A DNA stretch of 64,000 nt from Tildeniella nuda ZEHNDER 1965/U140 (GCA_019358895.1 JAHHIG010000018.1:1-64000), one strand, 5' to 3'; positions 9,383-18,513 are shown, numbered from the stretch's first letter. Numbers and translations: made by a program. Notes: generated from the sequence alone by a model not told the origin.

Positions 9383-10042
9383 ATGGTTAGCACTACGCCC
9401 CCATCCACCAGCCCCACAATTGTCCTCAAGGGCGAACAGCGGGTGGTCATTCATGGACTGCACTGGAACGCTTACGAACAAATCTTAGGCGCTCTACCCA
9501 ATCAGCGTCGAGCCAGACTGATCTATGACCAGGGGACGTTAGAAATTACGATGCCAAACGAAGATCACGATTTTTTCGGTCGCATGATTGGGCGTTTCAT
9601 CTGGATTTTGGTGGAATCACTAAACTTAACTATCAAAACAATGGGTTCCACCACCATGAATTATCCGGCGATCGATCGGTCAGCCGAAGCCGATGAAGCC
9701 TTTTACATTCAAAATCAGCCACAGGTCAGCGGTCGAAACATCAACTTTGCCGAAGATCCCCCGCCTGATCTGGTTGTTGAAGTCGATATCACCCACACAG
9801 ACATCGATAAGAATCGCTTTTATGCCAGTATTGGTGTCCCTGAATTTTGGCGTTTCAATGGTCAAAGCCTCTACATTTATCAACTTCAAGAGGGGCAATA
9901 TGTTGAAGTCGAAGCCAGTCCGACGTTTCCAACAGTACCCAAAGCTCGTCTTTACGATTTTTTAGAACAATGCCGTACCAATGAAGTGCAGGCAAGTAAA
10001 GATCTTCGTCAGTGGGTGCAGCAAGAAATGCAGAGCGATTAA
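9383..10042 (+). CDS. Uma2-family (DUF820) PD-(D/E)XK-like endonuclease inside the dnaE split
   Basis: This is a 219-residue protein. ATG 9383 is chosen because AGGAG lies 7 bp upstream; an in-frame TTG at 9335 would overlap dnaE and lacks that site. The Uma2 fold signatures are present: an acidic residue in EADEAFYI (about 102-109), PPDLVVEVDIT with D129 and E133, and K143 in IDKNRFYASIGVPEFWRF. These form the predicted PD-(D/E)XK active site. Uma2 proteins are very numerous in cyanobacteria and their roles are mostly unknown. The gene occupies the place where a homing endonuclease would sit in a full-length intein. Whether it cuts dnaE alleles is speculation. Confidence 0.88.
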   Translation: MVSTTPPSTSPTIVLKGEQRVVIHGLHWNAYEQILGALPNQRRARLIYDQGTLEITMPNEDHDFFGRMIGRFIWILVESLNLTIKTMGSTTMNYPAIDRSAEADEAFYIQNQPQVSGRNINFAEDPPPDLVVEVDITHTDIDKNRFYASIGVPEFWRFNGQSLYIYQLQEGQYVEVEASPTFPTVPKARLYDFLEQCRTNEVQASKDLRQWVQQEMQSD

Positions 10043-10081
10043 TGGTTTAACTGACATGACCTATAAGAACTAGAGACGGTT

Positions 10082-10279
10082 ATGAAAATTACTTATGATC
10101 CGGATATTAATGTGTTGAGAATTATCTTGAATAACCAACCCATTGAAGAGAGCGATGAAGGACAACCGGGCATTATTCTTGATTACGATAAAGATGGCAG
10201 TGTTATCGGATTTGAAATTCTTGATGCTTCTAAACGAGTAGAAAATCCTCAGTCGGTGGAGTATTCCATTTCTACTTAA
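10082..10279 (+). CDS. DUF2283 small protein
   Basis: This 65-residue protein begins MKITYDPDINVLRIIL and contains GIILDYDKDGSVIGFEIL, the DUF2283 pattern. The family is small, soluble and beta-rich, and is often found beside toxin-antitoxin or DUF4258 genes. No catalytic residues are evident. It is more AT-rich than the dnaE halves and lies 39 bp after the Uma2 gene, so the two probably share a transcript. Its function is not known. Confidence 0.85.
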   Translation: MKITYDPDINVLRIILNNQPIEESDEGQPGIILDYDKDGSVIGFEILDASKRVENPQSVEYSIST

Positions 10280-10283
10280 AAGC

Positions 10284-10406
10284 GTGTGTGCGATCGCGCA
10301 ACTGGGTATTAGCTTCCACGATTGGCTTCAGTTAGCACCCCGGGAAACCAAGCCCGAAGGCTCCAACTTAATGTATATCATTCCCGCTGAACCGCTTTCA
10401 CTTTAA
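10284..10406 (+). pseudogene. Short coding relic between DUF2283 and the antitoxin
   Basis: An open frame of 40 codons from GTG 10284 to TAA 10406 reads like the C-terminal tail of a protein (HDWLQLAPRETKPEGSNL, then MYIIPAEPLSL). It has no good ribosome binding site and no recognised domain. It may be a relic of a gene lost when the cassette was assembled, or a small real protein. Confidence 0.35.
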
Positions 10407-10439
10407 GCTTTGAACCACTGCCTTTTAGGAGCTAGACCC

Positions 10440-10769
10440 ATGCCAAAAACAACCGTTTCAGCCGATGGGCAAATCATCATTCCAAAAGAAGTTTTGGATT
10501 TTCTCAAGCTTCAGGCTGGTGATGAAATCGACTTTCTGATTGAAGAGGATGGTAAAGTCATTGTTCAAAGTGCATCTAGCGACAGTCAGGATGATGATAA
10601 ATTACCTCCCAGATTGAAGGTTTTGCAGGAGAAACTACAGAGAGGTGAAAAGATTCATGTGCACGATCTCAAAGGTATGTTGCATCGAGAGGGCGATGAG
10701 CCGATGTCGATCGAAGCAATGGACGAACTCATGAAACAACACGTTGCGAGTAAAGTATTAGATCACTAA
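10440..10769 (+). CDS. AbrB/MazE-type antitoxin
   Basis: This is a 109-residue protein. ATG 10440 has AGGAG 8 bp upstream; an in-frame TTG at 10410 is less likely. The N-terminal swapped-hairpin DNA-binding domain (about 1-45) reads TTVSADGQIIIPKEVLDFL followed by LQAGDEIDFLIEEDGKVIV. The acidic and helical C-terminus (about 50-109) should wrap the toxin. It ends 6 bp before the PIN gene, the standard antitoxin-toxin order, and probably represses its own promoter, which would lie within 10280-10439. Antitoxin activity is inferred from this pairing. Confidence 0.85.
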   Translation: MPKTTVSADGQIIIPKEVLDFLKLQAGDEIDFLIEEDGKVIVQSASSDSQDDDKLPPRLKVLQEKLQRGEKIHVHDLKGMLHREGDEPMSIEAMDELMKQHVASKVLDH

Positions 10770-10775
10770 ATAGCT

Positions 10776-11180
10776 ATGAAGGGTGTCGATACAAATATTC
10801 TGGCTCGCTATTTTTCCGAAGATGATCTAGTGCAGCTAGAGCAAGCATCTCAGCTAATCGATCAGACTGCTCAAATGGGAGATTATCTGCTTGTCAATAC
10901 CATTGTTCTCTGTGAATTGGTTTGGACTTTGGAATCGCGGTATAAGTATAAAAAATGTCCGCTCATCATCGTAATTGAATCGTTATTGGATACAGAAGTC
11001 TTTGTGTTTGAGGATAGGCGAGCGATCGAGCAAGCCTTGGATACTTACAGAATGAGCAAAGCTGGTTTTGCTGATTGCCTTATTAATCGAATCAATCAAG
11101 ATTTAGGTTCTACAGAAACTTATACATTTGATCGAACGACTGAAGGGTTGGATGGATTTACTGTACTTGTGGGGACTTGA
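10776..11180 (+). CDS. PIN-domain toxin (VapC-like)
   Basis: This 134-residue PIN-fold ribonuclease has all four metal-binding acids: D5 (GVDTN), E47 (LCELVW), D100 (GFADCLI) and D119 (TFDR). VapC-type toxins cut tRNA or rRNA until bound by their antitoxin. The stop codon (11178-11180) is 5 bp before the ATG of the second dnaE half, so the toxin and an essential replication gene probably share an mRNA, perhaps with coupled translation. The active site is intact, so it should be toxic if unbound. Confidence 0.88.
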   Translation: MKGVDTNILARYFSEDDLVQLEQASQLIDQTAQMGDYLLVNTIVLCELVWTLESRYKYKKCPLIIVIESLLDTEVFVFEDRRAIEQALDTYRMSKAGFADCLINRINQDLGSTETYTFDRTTEGLDGFTVLVGT

Positions 11181-11185
11181 GAGAA

Positions 11186-12526
11186 ATGGTCAAAATTATT
11201 AGTCGTCAAGCGTTAGGAACCCAGCCTGTTTTTGACATTGGGGTGTCATCCGACGACCATAACTTTCTGTTGGCAAATGGGTTGATTGCCTCCAATTGTT
11301 TCAACAAATCGCACTCGACGGCGTATGGGTATGTAACCTATCAAACGGCGTATCTCAAGGCAAACTATCCGATCGAATACATGGCGGCGCTGTTGACAAC
11401 GAACAGTGGCGATCAGGATAAAGTGCAGCGGTATATTGCCTCCTGTATGGCGATGAATATTCGCGTGGAGCCACCGGATGTGAACCGATCGGGCATCGAT
11501 TTCACCCCCTTAGAAGACCGTATTTTGTTCGGCTTAGGCGGTGTGCGAAATGTGGGGATGGGACCGATCGAATCCCTCCTTTCCGCTCGTGAAGAAGGTC
11601 CGTTCAAGTCATTAGCGGATCTGTGCGATCGCGTTGATTCTCGTACCGTGAACCGTCGTGCCCTGGAAGCATTGATCTACTGTGGGGCGTTTGACACGAT
11701 CGCACCCAACCGTCAGCAGCTCATCAAAGATTTGGATCTAGTGATTGATTGGGCACAGTCTCGCGCCAAAGATCGCGCCAGTGGACAGGGGAATCTGTTT
11801 GATTTGTTTAGCAGCACAGCGATCAAAGAAGCCCCTGCGAGCTTTGAAACGGCTCCCAAAGCGCCACCCACACCAGATTTTCCTCAACAAGAAAAGCTAC
11901 GTTTGGAGAAAGAAATTCTGGGCTTTTACATTTCCGATCACCCACTGAAAGCCTTGCGAGAATCGGCGCGGGTGCTGGCTCCCATCAGCTTAAGCGATCT
12001 CAACGACTATAAAGAAGGGACGAGTATTAGCGCGATCGTCATGCTCACCAGCGTTAAACCCGTCGTCACGAAAAAGGGCGATCGCATGGCAATCATTCAG
12101 ATTGAAGATTTGACGGGACACACAGAAGCGGTCGTCTTTCCCAAGTCCTATGAGCGCATCCATCAACACATTCTGGCGGATGCACGACTGATGGTGTGGG
12201 GCAAGGTCGATCGCCGCGACGAACAGGTGCAGTTCATCATTGACGATGCCGAGCCGATCGAGTCTGTTCGGATGGTGATGGTAGAACTTGATCCCACGCT
12301 TGCCAGTGACATTGAGCAACAGCATCGATTACGCACTGTTCTGCTGCAACAGCGAGGCGAGGATGATAAAGCAAAAGTGTCTGTAGTGGCGATCGTTAGT
12401 GCTCAAGACAAGCGCCACTTTGTCCGCTTTGGTCCACAGTTTCGAGTGCAGGACGATCAAGCAGCGATGAATGCGCTCACAAAAGCGGGTTTTCAGGCAC
12501 GCGTCTCATCGTTAGCAACCGCCTAG
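11186..12526 (+). CDS. dnaE: Split-intein C fragment fused to C-terminal part of DNA polymerase III alpha
   Basis: This is a 446-residue protein. IntC occupies 1-37 (11186-11296): it begins MVKIISRQALGTQPVFDIGV and ends DHNFLLANGLIASN, with the penultimate Ser and terminal Asn needed for splicing. The C-extein starts at Cys38 (CFNKSHSTAYGYVTYQTAYL). It continues through the helix-hairpin-helix region and an OB fold (KPVVTKKGDRMAIIQIEDLTG), about 409 residues. IntC has one residue more than the Nostoc punctiforme fragment, before DHNF. ATG 11186 is preferred to TTG 11177 because IntC proteins start MVKI or MIKI. The gene directly follows the PIN toxin. Confidence 0.96.
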   Translation: MVKIISRQALGTQPVFDIGVSSDDHNFLLANGLIASNCFNKSHSTAYGYVTYQTAYLKANYPIEYMAALLTTNSGDQDKVQRYIASCMAMNIRVEPPDVNRSGIDFTPLEDRILFGLGGVRNVGMGPIESLLSAREEGPFKSLADLCDRVDSRTVNRRALEALIYCGAFDTIAPNRQQLIKDLDLVIDWAQSRAKDRASGQGNLFDLFSSTAIKEAPASFETAPKAPPTPDFPQQEKLRLEKEILGFYISDHPLKALRESARVLAPISLSDLNDYKEGTSISAIVMLTSVKPVVTKKGDRMAIIQIEDLTGHTEAVVFPKSYERIHQHILADARLMVWGKVDRRDEQVQFIIDDAEPIESVRMVMVELDPTLASDIEQQHRLRTVLLQQRGEDDKAKVSVVAIVSAQDKRHFVRFGPQFRVQDDQAAMNALTKAGFQARVSSLATA

Positions 12527-12862
12527 GGCGCGTCATCAATTAGCTCCAAAACCCTGCGGTATCACCATAATCGCGCCCGCCCCAACACACCAGGCTAGGG
12601 GCTGGAACCCTTGCTGCAAGTCATGTGTAGTTGTAAGTGATGATAGCCCCTAGTGATCGCTTGTTTTAAGTTTCCACATTTGTGCCACATCAGCAAACTG
12701 CCGTAATACACGCTGGTTCCAGTGAGGCGATCGAGTCCCAGCACCTTACTTCTCCGTTTGTCACGCGCTCTACAAAATTCTTGAATTAAAAGTTTCTAGA
12801 GGATGAGAGATTCGCAAGCATAGGCAGTATATTGGCTCCAGTAGTTACCTTACCCCTTGCAA
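12527..12862. other. Intergenic region before tamB
   Basis: This stretch of 336 bp has no supported gene. It holds two HIP1-like GCGATCG sites and AT-rich sequence near 12780-12840 that could carry the tamB promoter. No hairpin followed by a T-run is visible after dnaE. Confidence 0.5.
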
Positions 12863-15800
12863 ATGACGCATTTGCCAAGTCCGGGAAGCGATCCCGGTTC
12901 AAACTCTAACAGGCGCTCACGGTTACGTTTGTTGAGGCGAGTCGGTCTTCCGATCGGTATCGTAGCCCTAGCTGGAGTGGCGGCTGGTGCCTGGTATGGA
13001 TGGGTCTTTGTTAACGAAAAGCTGGCTCCGCTGGTGGAGTCCAATCTGAGTGAATCGCTGAAACGTCCAGTGAAGTTGGGCAAAGTAGAACGCTTTTCGC
13101 TCACTAGCCTACGCTTTGGTGCCTCATCTGTACCTGCGACAGCAACTGATTCCGATCGTGCCACCGTTCAAGCGGTTGATGTGGCGTTCAACCCCATTCG
13201 GTTATTGCTCACGCGCAATTTGAACCTGGATATTACGCTGGACAAGCCAGACCTTTATCTAGAGCAAGCACCGGATGGCAACTGGATCTCTGTGCAGATC
13301 TCGGATGAGGAACAGAAGGGACCCGTTAGAACCGAGCTACAGGCGATTCGCTTTAAAGACGCTAAAGCCGTGCTGGTAGCTGCGGGCAAAACGGGTGGCA
13401 AAGCAGCTCCTGTAAGGCTTTCGCAGCTTAACGGTAGCGCCAACTTTTTTGACCAGAATCAACGCATCACGTATGCACTGGCAGGACAATCGGACACGGG
13501 CGGTAGCTTAAAGATCAACGGCGAAACGCTGCGATCGCAGTCCCAAACCAACCTGCAAGTCCAGGGACAAAACTTTGCCCTGGCAGAGATCGATCGCCTC
13601 GTCAAACTCCCGGTCAACCTGCCAGCCGGACGCGCAAACGGCAACATCGGTGTGCAGTTTCGCCCCAATCAGAAAAGCCCTTATCTGACAGGCACCGCAA
13701 CCTTTACAGGCGCAACGCTGGCGATCCCCAAAGTGCCGTATACATTCACCCAGGCGAAGGGCGGACTCCAACTGCAAGGGACACTACTCACGCTTGAGAA
13801 CACCGAAACACTCTTTGGTAAGGGTAAAATTCCTGTACAGGCGAACGGCACGCTTGATTTTGATAAGGGCTTTAATCTGACGGCGAAGGTGAAGGCAGTC
13901 AGCCTTACTCAACTGTTCAATACCTTTCAGTTAAAGCTGCCTGTGCCAGCAACGGGCGAAGTGATGGCAGACCTGAAGGTAACGGGTGCAACGCAAAAGC
14001 CTGTCATCACTGGCGTTGCCCGTAACACAAAACCGGGTAAGGTCGATCGCGTTGACCTCAGCCAATATAGCGCCAAATTCCAACTGAATACGGCAACGTT
14101 AGCGCTGGCAATTCCTGCTATTCAGGCAACCCCTGCTGCTGGCGGACTGGTGACGGGTACGGGACAGGTCAAACTCAATAACCCGGTACAGTTGGCGTTC
14201 AACATCCAGGCAAAAGACGTTCCCGGAGAGCCGATCGCCAGCGCCTACAATAGCGGCAATACGTTACCCATTGCGATCGGGCGCGTCAGTGCTCAAGCAG
14301 TCGTCAGAGGCACGGCAACCAATCCTCGTACCTTTGTCCGTTGGCAGGCACCTGAGGCACAATACGCTGGCTCTGGCGAAATTGCGATCGCCAATGGCGT
14401 AATCGCGCTTCAAAACACCAACCTGGCTGTAGCAGGCGGTACTGTCAGCGCCCAGGCACAGGCAAAAGCAGGACGCTGGCAGGCATTGGTCACAGGTTCC
14501 AACGTTCAGCTCAATCGCTTTTCTAAAGATCTACGGGGGTTGTTTAGCGGAGCGATCGCGCTGTCTGGTTCGCTATCCAACTTTAGCCCAGCCAGCGTAC
14601 GTGCTCAGGGGCAGGCACGTCTATCGCAAGGCATTTCGGTCATTGCAGCGCCGCTTGATGCCCAGTTTGCTTGGGATGGGCAAAAGATCGTTCTGCAAAA
14701 AGCCACTGCTCCCGGTTTTAGCGCGAACGGTGCCATCTTTGCGCGGTTGACGGGTACGCCAGCGATCACTAATCTAGATTTAAACGTTCGCACGAATAAC
14801 TACAGCTTGCAGGCGATCGCACTCCCCATTCCCCAAAGTGTTGATTACTCTGGGCGGGTAGATTTTGCCGGACGGTTGACAGGCACCCCTACAAACCCGA
14901 ACATCAATGGTGGAGTGACGCTGCGACAGTTTGTACTGAATGGCACGGCGTTTGAACCCCTGCTGAGCGGCAATCTGCGTGTAGCAAGGGGCGTGAATTT
15001 GAACCTGACAGGGCAGCAAGACCGCATTGCCCTCACGCTCGGTCCCACCTATCAGATTGTTGCCTTCAATATTCAGCGCGGTGAGGCGATTGCAACAGGC
15101 AGAACTCAGGGTGATTTACTGCTGGTAGACGCGAAAAAGTTTCCGCTTTCGTTTCTCAACACACCTGCAACAGCCGCCTTTTTCCCGCTGTCAGGTGAGC
15201 TAAACGGTACCGTTGCGCTGAGCTTGAGCAGGCTGCGATCGGGCGATTTGAGCCAGCTGAGCGCCAATGGACAATTGACTATCACCCAGCCGACGATCGG
15301 TACCTATCGAGCCGATCAATTTGGTGGGCGCGTTAGCCTGACCAATGGTGTCGCAACCCTTAGTGGCGCTGAGCTACGACGGGGTCAAAGCGTCTTTCAA
15401 CTGGATGCAAGTGCCAAAATCACTGGTTCAGACCCTCAGGTTCAAGCACAGTTAAATATTCCTCAAGGACAGCTTCAGGACGTGCTGGAGTTACTCCAGT
15501 TCTTCAACCTGTCTGACTTCTCGCGGGGTGCCACCTTGCCGTCATATGGCAGTGCCGCTGACCTTGAAACGGTGCCTGTTGAGTTCTCCCGCACGACGCT
15601 ACTGAATCAAATCCGCCGCCTTGCAGAAATTCAAACCTTGAAAGAGCAGGCAGAAGCCCGTCAGCAGGCATCACCCTTACCAGAACTCCGCGAATTAAAA
15701 GGGGCGTTTAACGGCACAATCAACGCCTCTGGCTCGTTGCGGACTGGCATTAGTGCTAACTTCAACCTGCGTGGACAGGACTGGCAGTGGGGTAGCGCCC

Positions 15801-17695
15801 TCTCAGCAAAACGAGTTGTAGCAAGAGGCAACTTCGAGAAAGGGATCCTGACGCTGCTGCCATTGCGCTTCCAATCAGACCAGTCACTGGTCGCCTTTTC
15901 GGGACAAATCGGCGGTGCCACACAGTCAGGGCAATTGCGTGTGGAAAACATTCCGGTCGATCGCATAACAGAATTGTTTACCCTACCGATCGACGTGCAG
16001 GGCAACCTAAATGCTACCGCGACCATATCGGGTAGCCAGAACAACCCTCAGGTAATTGGGCTACTCAGCCTGGATAACGGCGTACTGAATGGTACCGATG
16101 TCCAGCAGGCGCAAGGTAATTTTGGCTATAGTAATGCCCGTCTCAATTTTGGCAGTCGGCTGTTACTGAGCGGCACCGAACCAGTCACGCTGTCTGGCAG
16201 CATTCCCCAAAAACTGCCGTTTGCGTCCGTCGAGCCAGCTAGCGATCAAATTCGACTGAGCGTCAATGTCAAAAACGAAGGACTGGCGCTGCTGAACCTG
16301 CTGAACAACCAGGTTGCCTGGATCGATGGCAAAGGGCAGGTAACTGCCGAAGTGCAGGGCACGCTCCGGCAACCGATCGCCACTGGCACTGCCAGCGTCG
16401 AAAATGCCACACTGCAAGCAAGAGCACTCCCCGAACCACTTGAGGGCGTGACAGGTACGATTCGCTTCGACCGCGATCGCCTGCGGGTAGACAACATCAG
16501 CGGTCAATTTACACGCGGCGATGTCACGGCAGCGGGCGTTCTGCCAATTTTTGCTGCCTTTTCTTCAAGCGACCCCGACCAGCAAACACCCCTTAACGTC
16601 TCTCTCAACAAGGTGGGGATCAACCTGAAAGGGCTGTATCAGGGTGGAGTCGGCGGCGACGTGCAGATTACAGGTACGGCGCTCAATCCTATCATTGGCG
16701 GCACGATTCAACTCTCAGACGGACAGGTGCTGTTGGCAGGTTCAGAAGGCGGCACCAACGCTAACACTGGTGGCACCAGTACCAGCAATGGCGGCACAGG
16801 AACCAATGGCAACCCAACACCTTCGCTCGGCAGTGCCTCTAATGTCATTACCTTTAACCAACTGCGGATTGCGCTGGGCGATCGCGTTCAGGTCGTCAAT
16901 GCTCCGCTGCTAAGTTTCGTTGCCACCGGAGATCTGACCATCAACGGCACCCTGGATGACCTCAAACCAAAAGGACTGATTAGCCTCAAATCTGGTCAGG
17001 TCAATCTCTTCACGACTCAATTTACCCTGGCTCGTGGCTATCCCCAAACCGCTGAATTTGTTGAGAACCAGGGGCTGGATCCAAACCTGAACGTGCGCCT
17101 CATTACGTCTGTGGCAGAAGTAACCAATAGCCGCTTGCCTGCATCAACGCTGTCGTCTGAAATCAATGACTCAACGATCACAGCCTCTGCCTACGGCTCC
17201 TTGCAAACCGTTCGCATTCAGGCACAAGTGCAGGGACCTGCCAGTCGGCTCTCTGACAACCTCAAGCTCACCAGTAGCCCCTCTCGCAGTGAAACCGAGA
17301 TTGTGTCTCTATTAGGCGCTGGTTTCGTCAGTACGTTAGGGCGGGGCGATACTGCCTTGGGCATTGCGAATCTGGCTGGCTCTGCACTGCTGAGCAACAT
17401 CCAGGGCATTATTGGTAATGCGCTTGGACTCAGCGAATTTCGCCTTTTTCCTACGGTGACTCGCCCGGATCGAGCGCGTGATACCAGCGGCGGTAGTTCC
17501 GCTCTTGGTTTAGGGGCAGAAGCGGCGATCGACATCACCCCAAGCATTTCGCTCTCGGCACTCAGAATCTTAACCTCAAACCAACCCACTCAGTTTGGTA
17601 TTCGCTATCGTTTCAATGACCAACTGCTACTGCGCGGTTCCAGCGATTTTTCTGGCGATAGCCGTGCTGTCGTCGAGTACGAAACGAGGTTTTAG
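12863..17695 (+). CDS. tamB: TamB/DUF490-family translocation and assembly module protein
   Basis: This is a protein of about 1610 residues. ATG 12863 follows an in-frame TTG two codons earlier. One N-terminal membrane anchor (VGLPIGIVALAGVAAGAWYG, about 26-45) is followed by a very long repetitive beta-taco body rich in G, T, N and Q, and the C-terminal TamB domain (LKPKGLISLKSGQVNLF, then ETEIVSLLGAGF), ending FRYRF-like in VVEYETRF. TamB spans the periplasm and helps outer-membrane protein insertion or lipid transport. A Gly/Thr/Asn-rich insert near residues 1293-1320 is low complexity. No BamA/TamA gene is adjacent. Confidence 0.93.
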   Translation: MTHLPSPGSDPGSNSNRRSRLRLLRRVGLPIGIVALAGVAAGAWYGWVFVNEKLAPLVESNLSESLKRPVKLGKVERFSLTSLRFGASSVPATATDSDRATVQAVDVAFNPIRLLLTRNLNLDITLDKPDLYLEQAPDGNWISVQISDEEQKGPVRTELQAIRFKDAKAVLVAAGKTGGKAAPVRLSQLNGSANFFDQNQRITYALAGQSDTGGSLKINGETLRSQSQTNLQVQGQNFALAEIDRLVKLPVNLPAGRANGNIGVQFRPNQKSPYLTGTATFTGATLAIPKVPYTFTQAKGGLQLQGTLLTLENTETLFGKGKIPVQANGTLDFDKGFNLTAKVKAVSLTQLFNTFQLKLPVPATGEVMADLKVTGATQKPVITGVARNTKPGKVDRVDLSQYSAKFQLNTATLALAIPAIQATPAAGGLVTGTGQVKLNNPVQLAFNIQAKDVPGEPIASAYNSGNTLPIAIGRVSAQAVVRGTATNPRTFVRWQAPEAQYAGSGEIAIANGVIALQNTNLAVAGGTVSAQAQAKAGRWQALVTGSNVQLNRFSKDLRGLFSGAIALSGSLSNFSPASVRAQGQARLSQGISVIAAPLDAQFAWDGQKIVLQKATAPGFSANGAIFARLTGTPAITNLDLNVRTNNYSLQAIALPIPQSVDYSGRVDFAGRLTGTPTNPNINGGVTLRQFVLNGTAFEPLLSGNLRVARGVNLNLTGQQDRIALTLGPTYQIVAFNIQRGEAIATGRTQGDLLLVDAKKFPLSFLNTPATAAFFPLSGELNGTVALSLSRLRSGDLSQLSANGQLTITQPTIGTYRADQFGGRVSLTNGVATLSGAELRRGQSVFQLDASAKITGSDPQVQAQLNIPQGQLQDVLELLQFFNLSDFSRGATLPSYGSAADLETVPVEFSRTTLLNQIRRLAEIQTLKEQAEARQQASPLPELRELKGAFNGTINASGSLRTGISANFNLRGQDWQWGSALSAKRVVARGNFEKGILTLLPLRFQSDQSLVAFSGQIGGATQSGQLRVENIPVDRITELFTLPIDVQGNLNATATISGSQNNPQVIGLLSLDNGVLNGTDVQQAQGNFGYSNARLNFGSRLLLSGTEPVTLSGSIPQKLPFASVEPASDQIRLSVNVKNEGLALLNLLNNQVAWIDGKGQVTAEVQGTLRQPIATGTASVENATLQARALPEPLEGVTGTIRFDRDRLRVDNISGQFTRGDVTAAGVLPIFAAFSSSDPDQQTPLNVSLNKVGINLKGLYQGGVGGDVQITGTALNPIIGGTIQLSDGQVLLAGSEGGTNANTGGTSTSNGGTGTNGNPTPSLGSASNVITFNQLRIALGDRVQVVNAPLLSFVATGDLTINGTLDDLKPKGLISLKSGQVNLFTTQFTLARGYPQTAEFVENQGLDPNLNVRLITSVAEVTNSRLPASTLSSEINDSTITASAYGSLQTVRIQAQVQGPASRLSDNLKLTSSPSRSETEIVSLLGAGFVSTLGRGDTALGIANLAGSALLSNIQGIIGNALGLSEFRLFPTVTRPDRARDTSGGSSALGLGAEAAIDITPSISLSALRILTSNQPTQFGIRYRFNDQLLLRGSSDFSGDSRAVVEYETRF

Positions 17696-17754
17696 GTCAA
17701 CAAGTAAGTGGCATTCGAGGTTTGAACCGTGTAGAGGTATAACGAAACGCGTTG

Positions 17755-18513
17755 CTATAGAAAGAGCGCTTGCCGATGTGCCATCACCTGAGTTGGTTCA
17801 ATCTCGGTAACGGCTTCATCCAGCGGCAGCATCCGCACACAGCGTTGGAAGACATTCGCTTGATAAACGCGGCGATTGGTCATGTCAACGCCTGTTAGCC
17901 AACCACTTTTAGGATGATAAGCGCCAGTATCAATATCTAGCCAGCCATGCCCACGAGCGAGTTCACCAGGAGCCACGTTGGGCAGCGTAAAGGTAATCGT
18001 ATGCCCCGTAATGATAAGCTTGTCCGCAAAATAAGGTTTCGGGCTGCTGTGAAACTCGTCGCGAATCCAGCAAAACTCTTGCGTTGTTTGTGCTTGAATT
18101 GGCAACCCGGGATGAACACCTGCATGAACCAGCCACAGATCGCCCAAGTCGATGTATGTGGGCAGCGTTCTCATCCAATCAACATGGTCGGCTCGAATTC
18201 CAGCATCACCGTAGCTGGCAACAGTTGCCCGTCCGCCGCTGTAGAGCCACGCTTGTAGAGCAGGGTGAAACGCATGTCCATGCGGAAAAGCATCAACCAA
18301 AAGTTGCTCATGATTGCCCAGCAGGCAATGATAGCCATGCTGCTGTACCAGATTGACGACGTTGGCACTATCAGGACCACGATCGATCAAATCTCCGAGG
18401 AAATAAACCTGATCAGCCTCACCTGGTGCGATCGCATCCAGCAATGTCATCAAACCTTCGTAGTGACCATGCACATCGCCAATGATGATTCGACGATGAT
18501 TAGTTTCACTCAT
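17755..18513 (-). CDS. PPP-type metallophosphoesterase (serine/threonine phosphatase or ApaH-like)
   Basis: This is a 252-residue protein. The PPP core motifs appear in order: IIGDVHGHYEGL near residue 11, FLGDLIDRGPDS near 40, LLGNHEQLLV near 65, then ITGHT and a DTGA segment for the later metal-binding histidines. It binds two metal ions and hydrolyses phosphoesters. Cyanobacterial members are annotated as protein phosphatases or bis(5'-nucleosyl)-tetraphosphatases, and sequence alone does not decide. It converges on tamB, whose 3' end lies 59 bp from its stop. Confidence 0.9.
   Translation of the reverse strand: MSETNHRRIIIGDVHGHYEGLMTLLDAIAPGEADQVYFLGDLIDRGPDSANVVNLVQQHGYHCLLGNHEQLLVDAFPHGHAFHPALQAWLYSGGRATVASYGDAGIRADHVDWMRTLPTYIDLGDLWLVHAGVHPGLPIQAQTTQEFCWIRDEFHSSPKPYFADKLIITGHTITFTLPNVAPGELARGHGWLDIDTGAYHPKSGWLTGVDMTNRRVYQANVFQRCVRMLPLDEAVTEIEPTQVMAHRQALFL

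Noticed and set aside
9349-11185. LAGLIDADG or HNH homing endonuclease remnant between the intein halves
   Set aside because: No such motif was seen in the spacer; the only nuclease-like genes are Uma2 and the PIN toxin.
6739-12526. dnaE as a broken gene (pseudogene in two pieces)
   Set aside because: Both breaks coincide exactly with intein splice sites and all splice-active residues are intact, so the halves form a trans-splicing pair.
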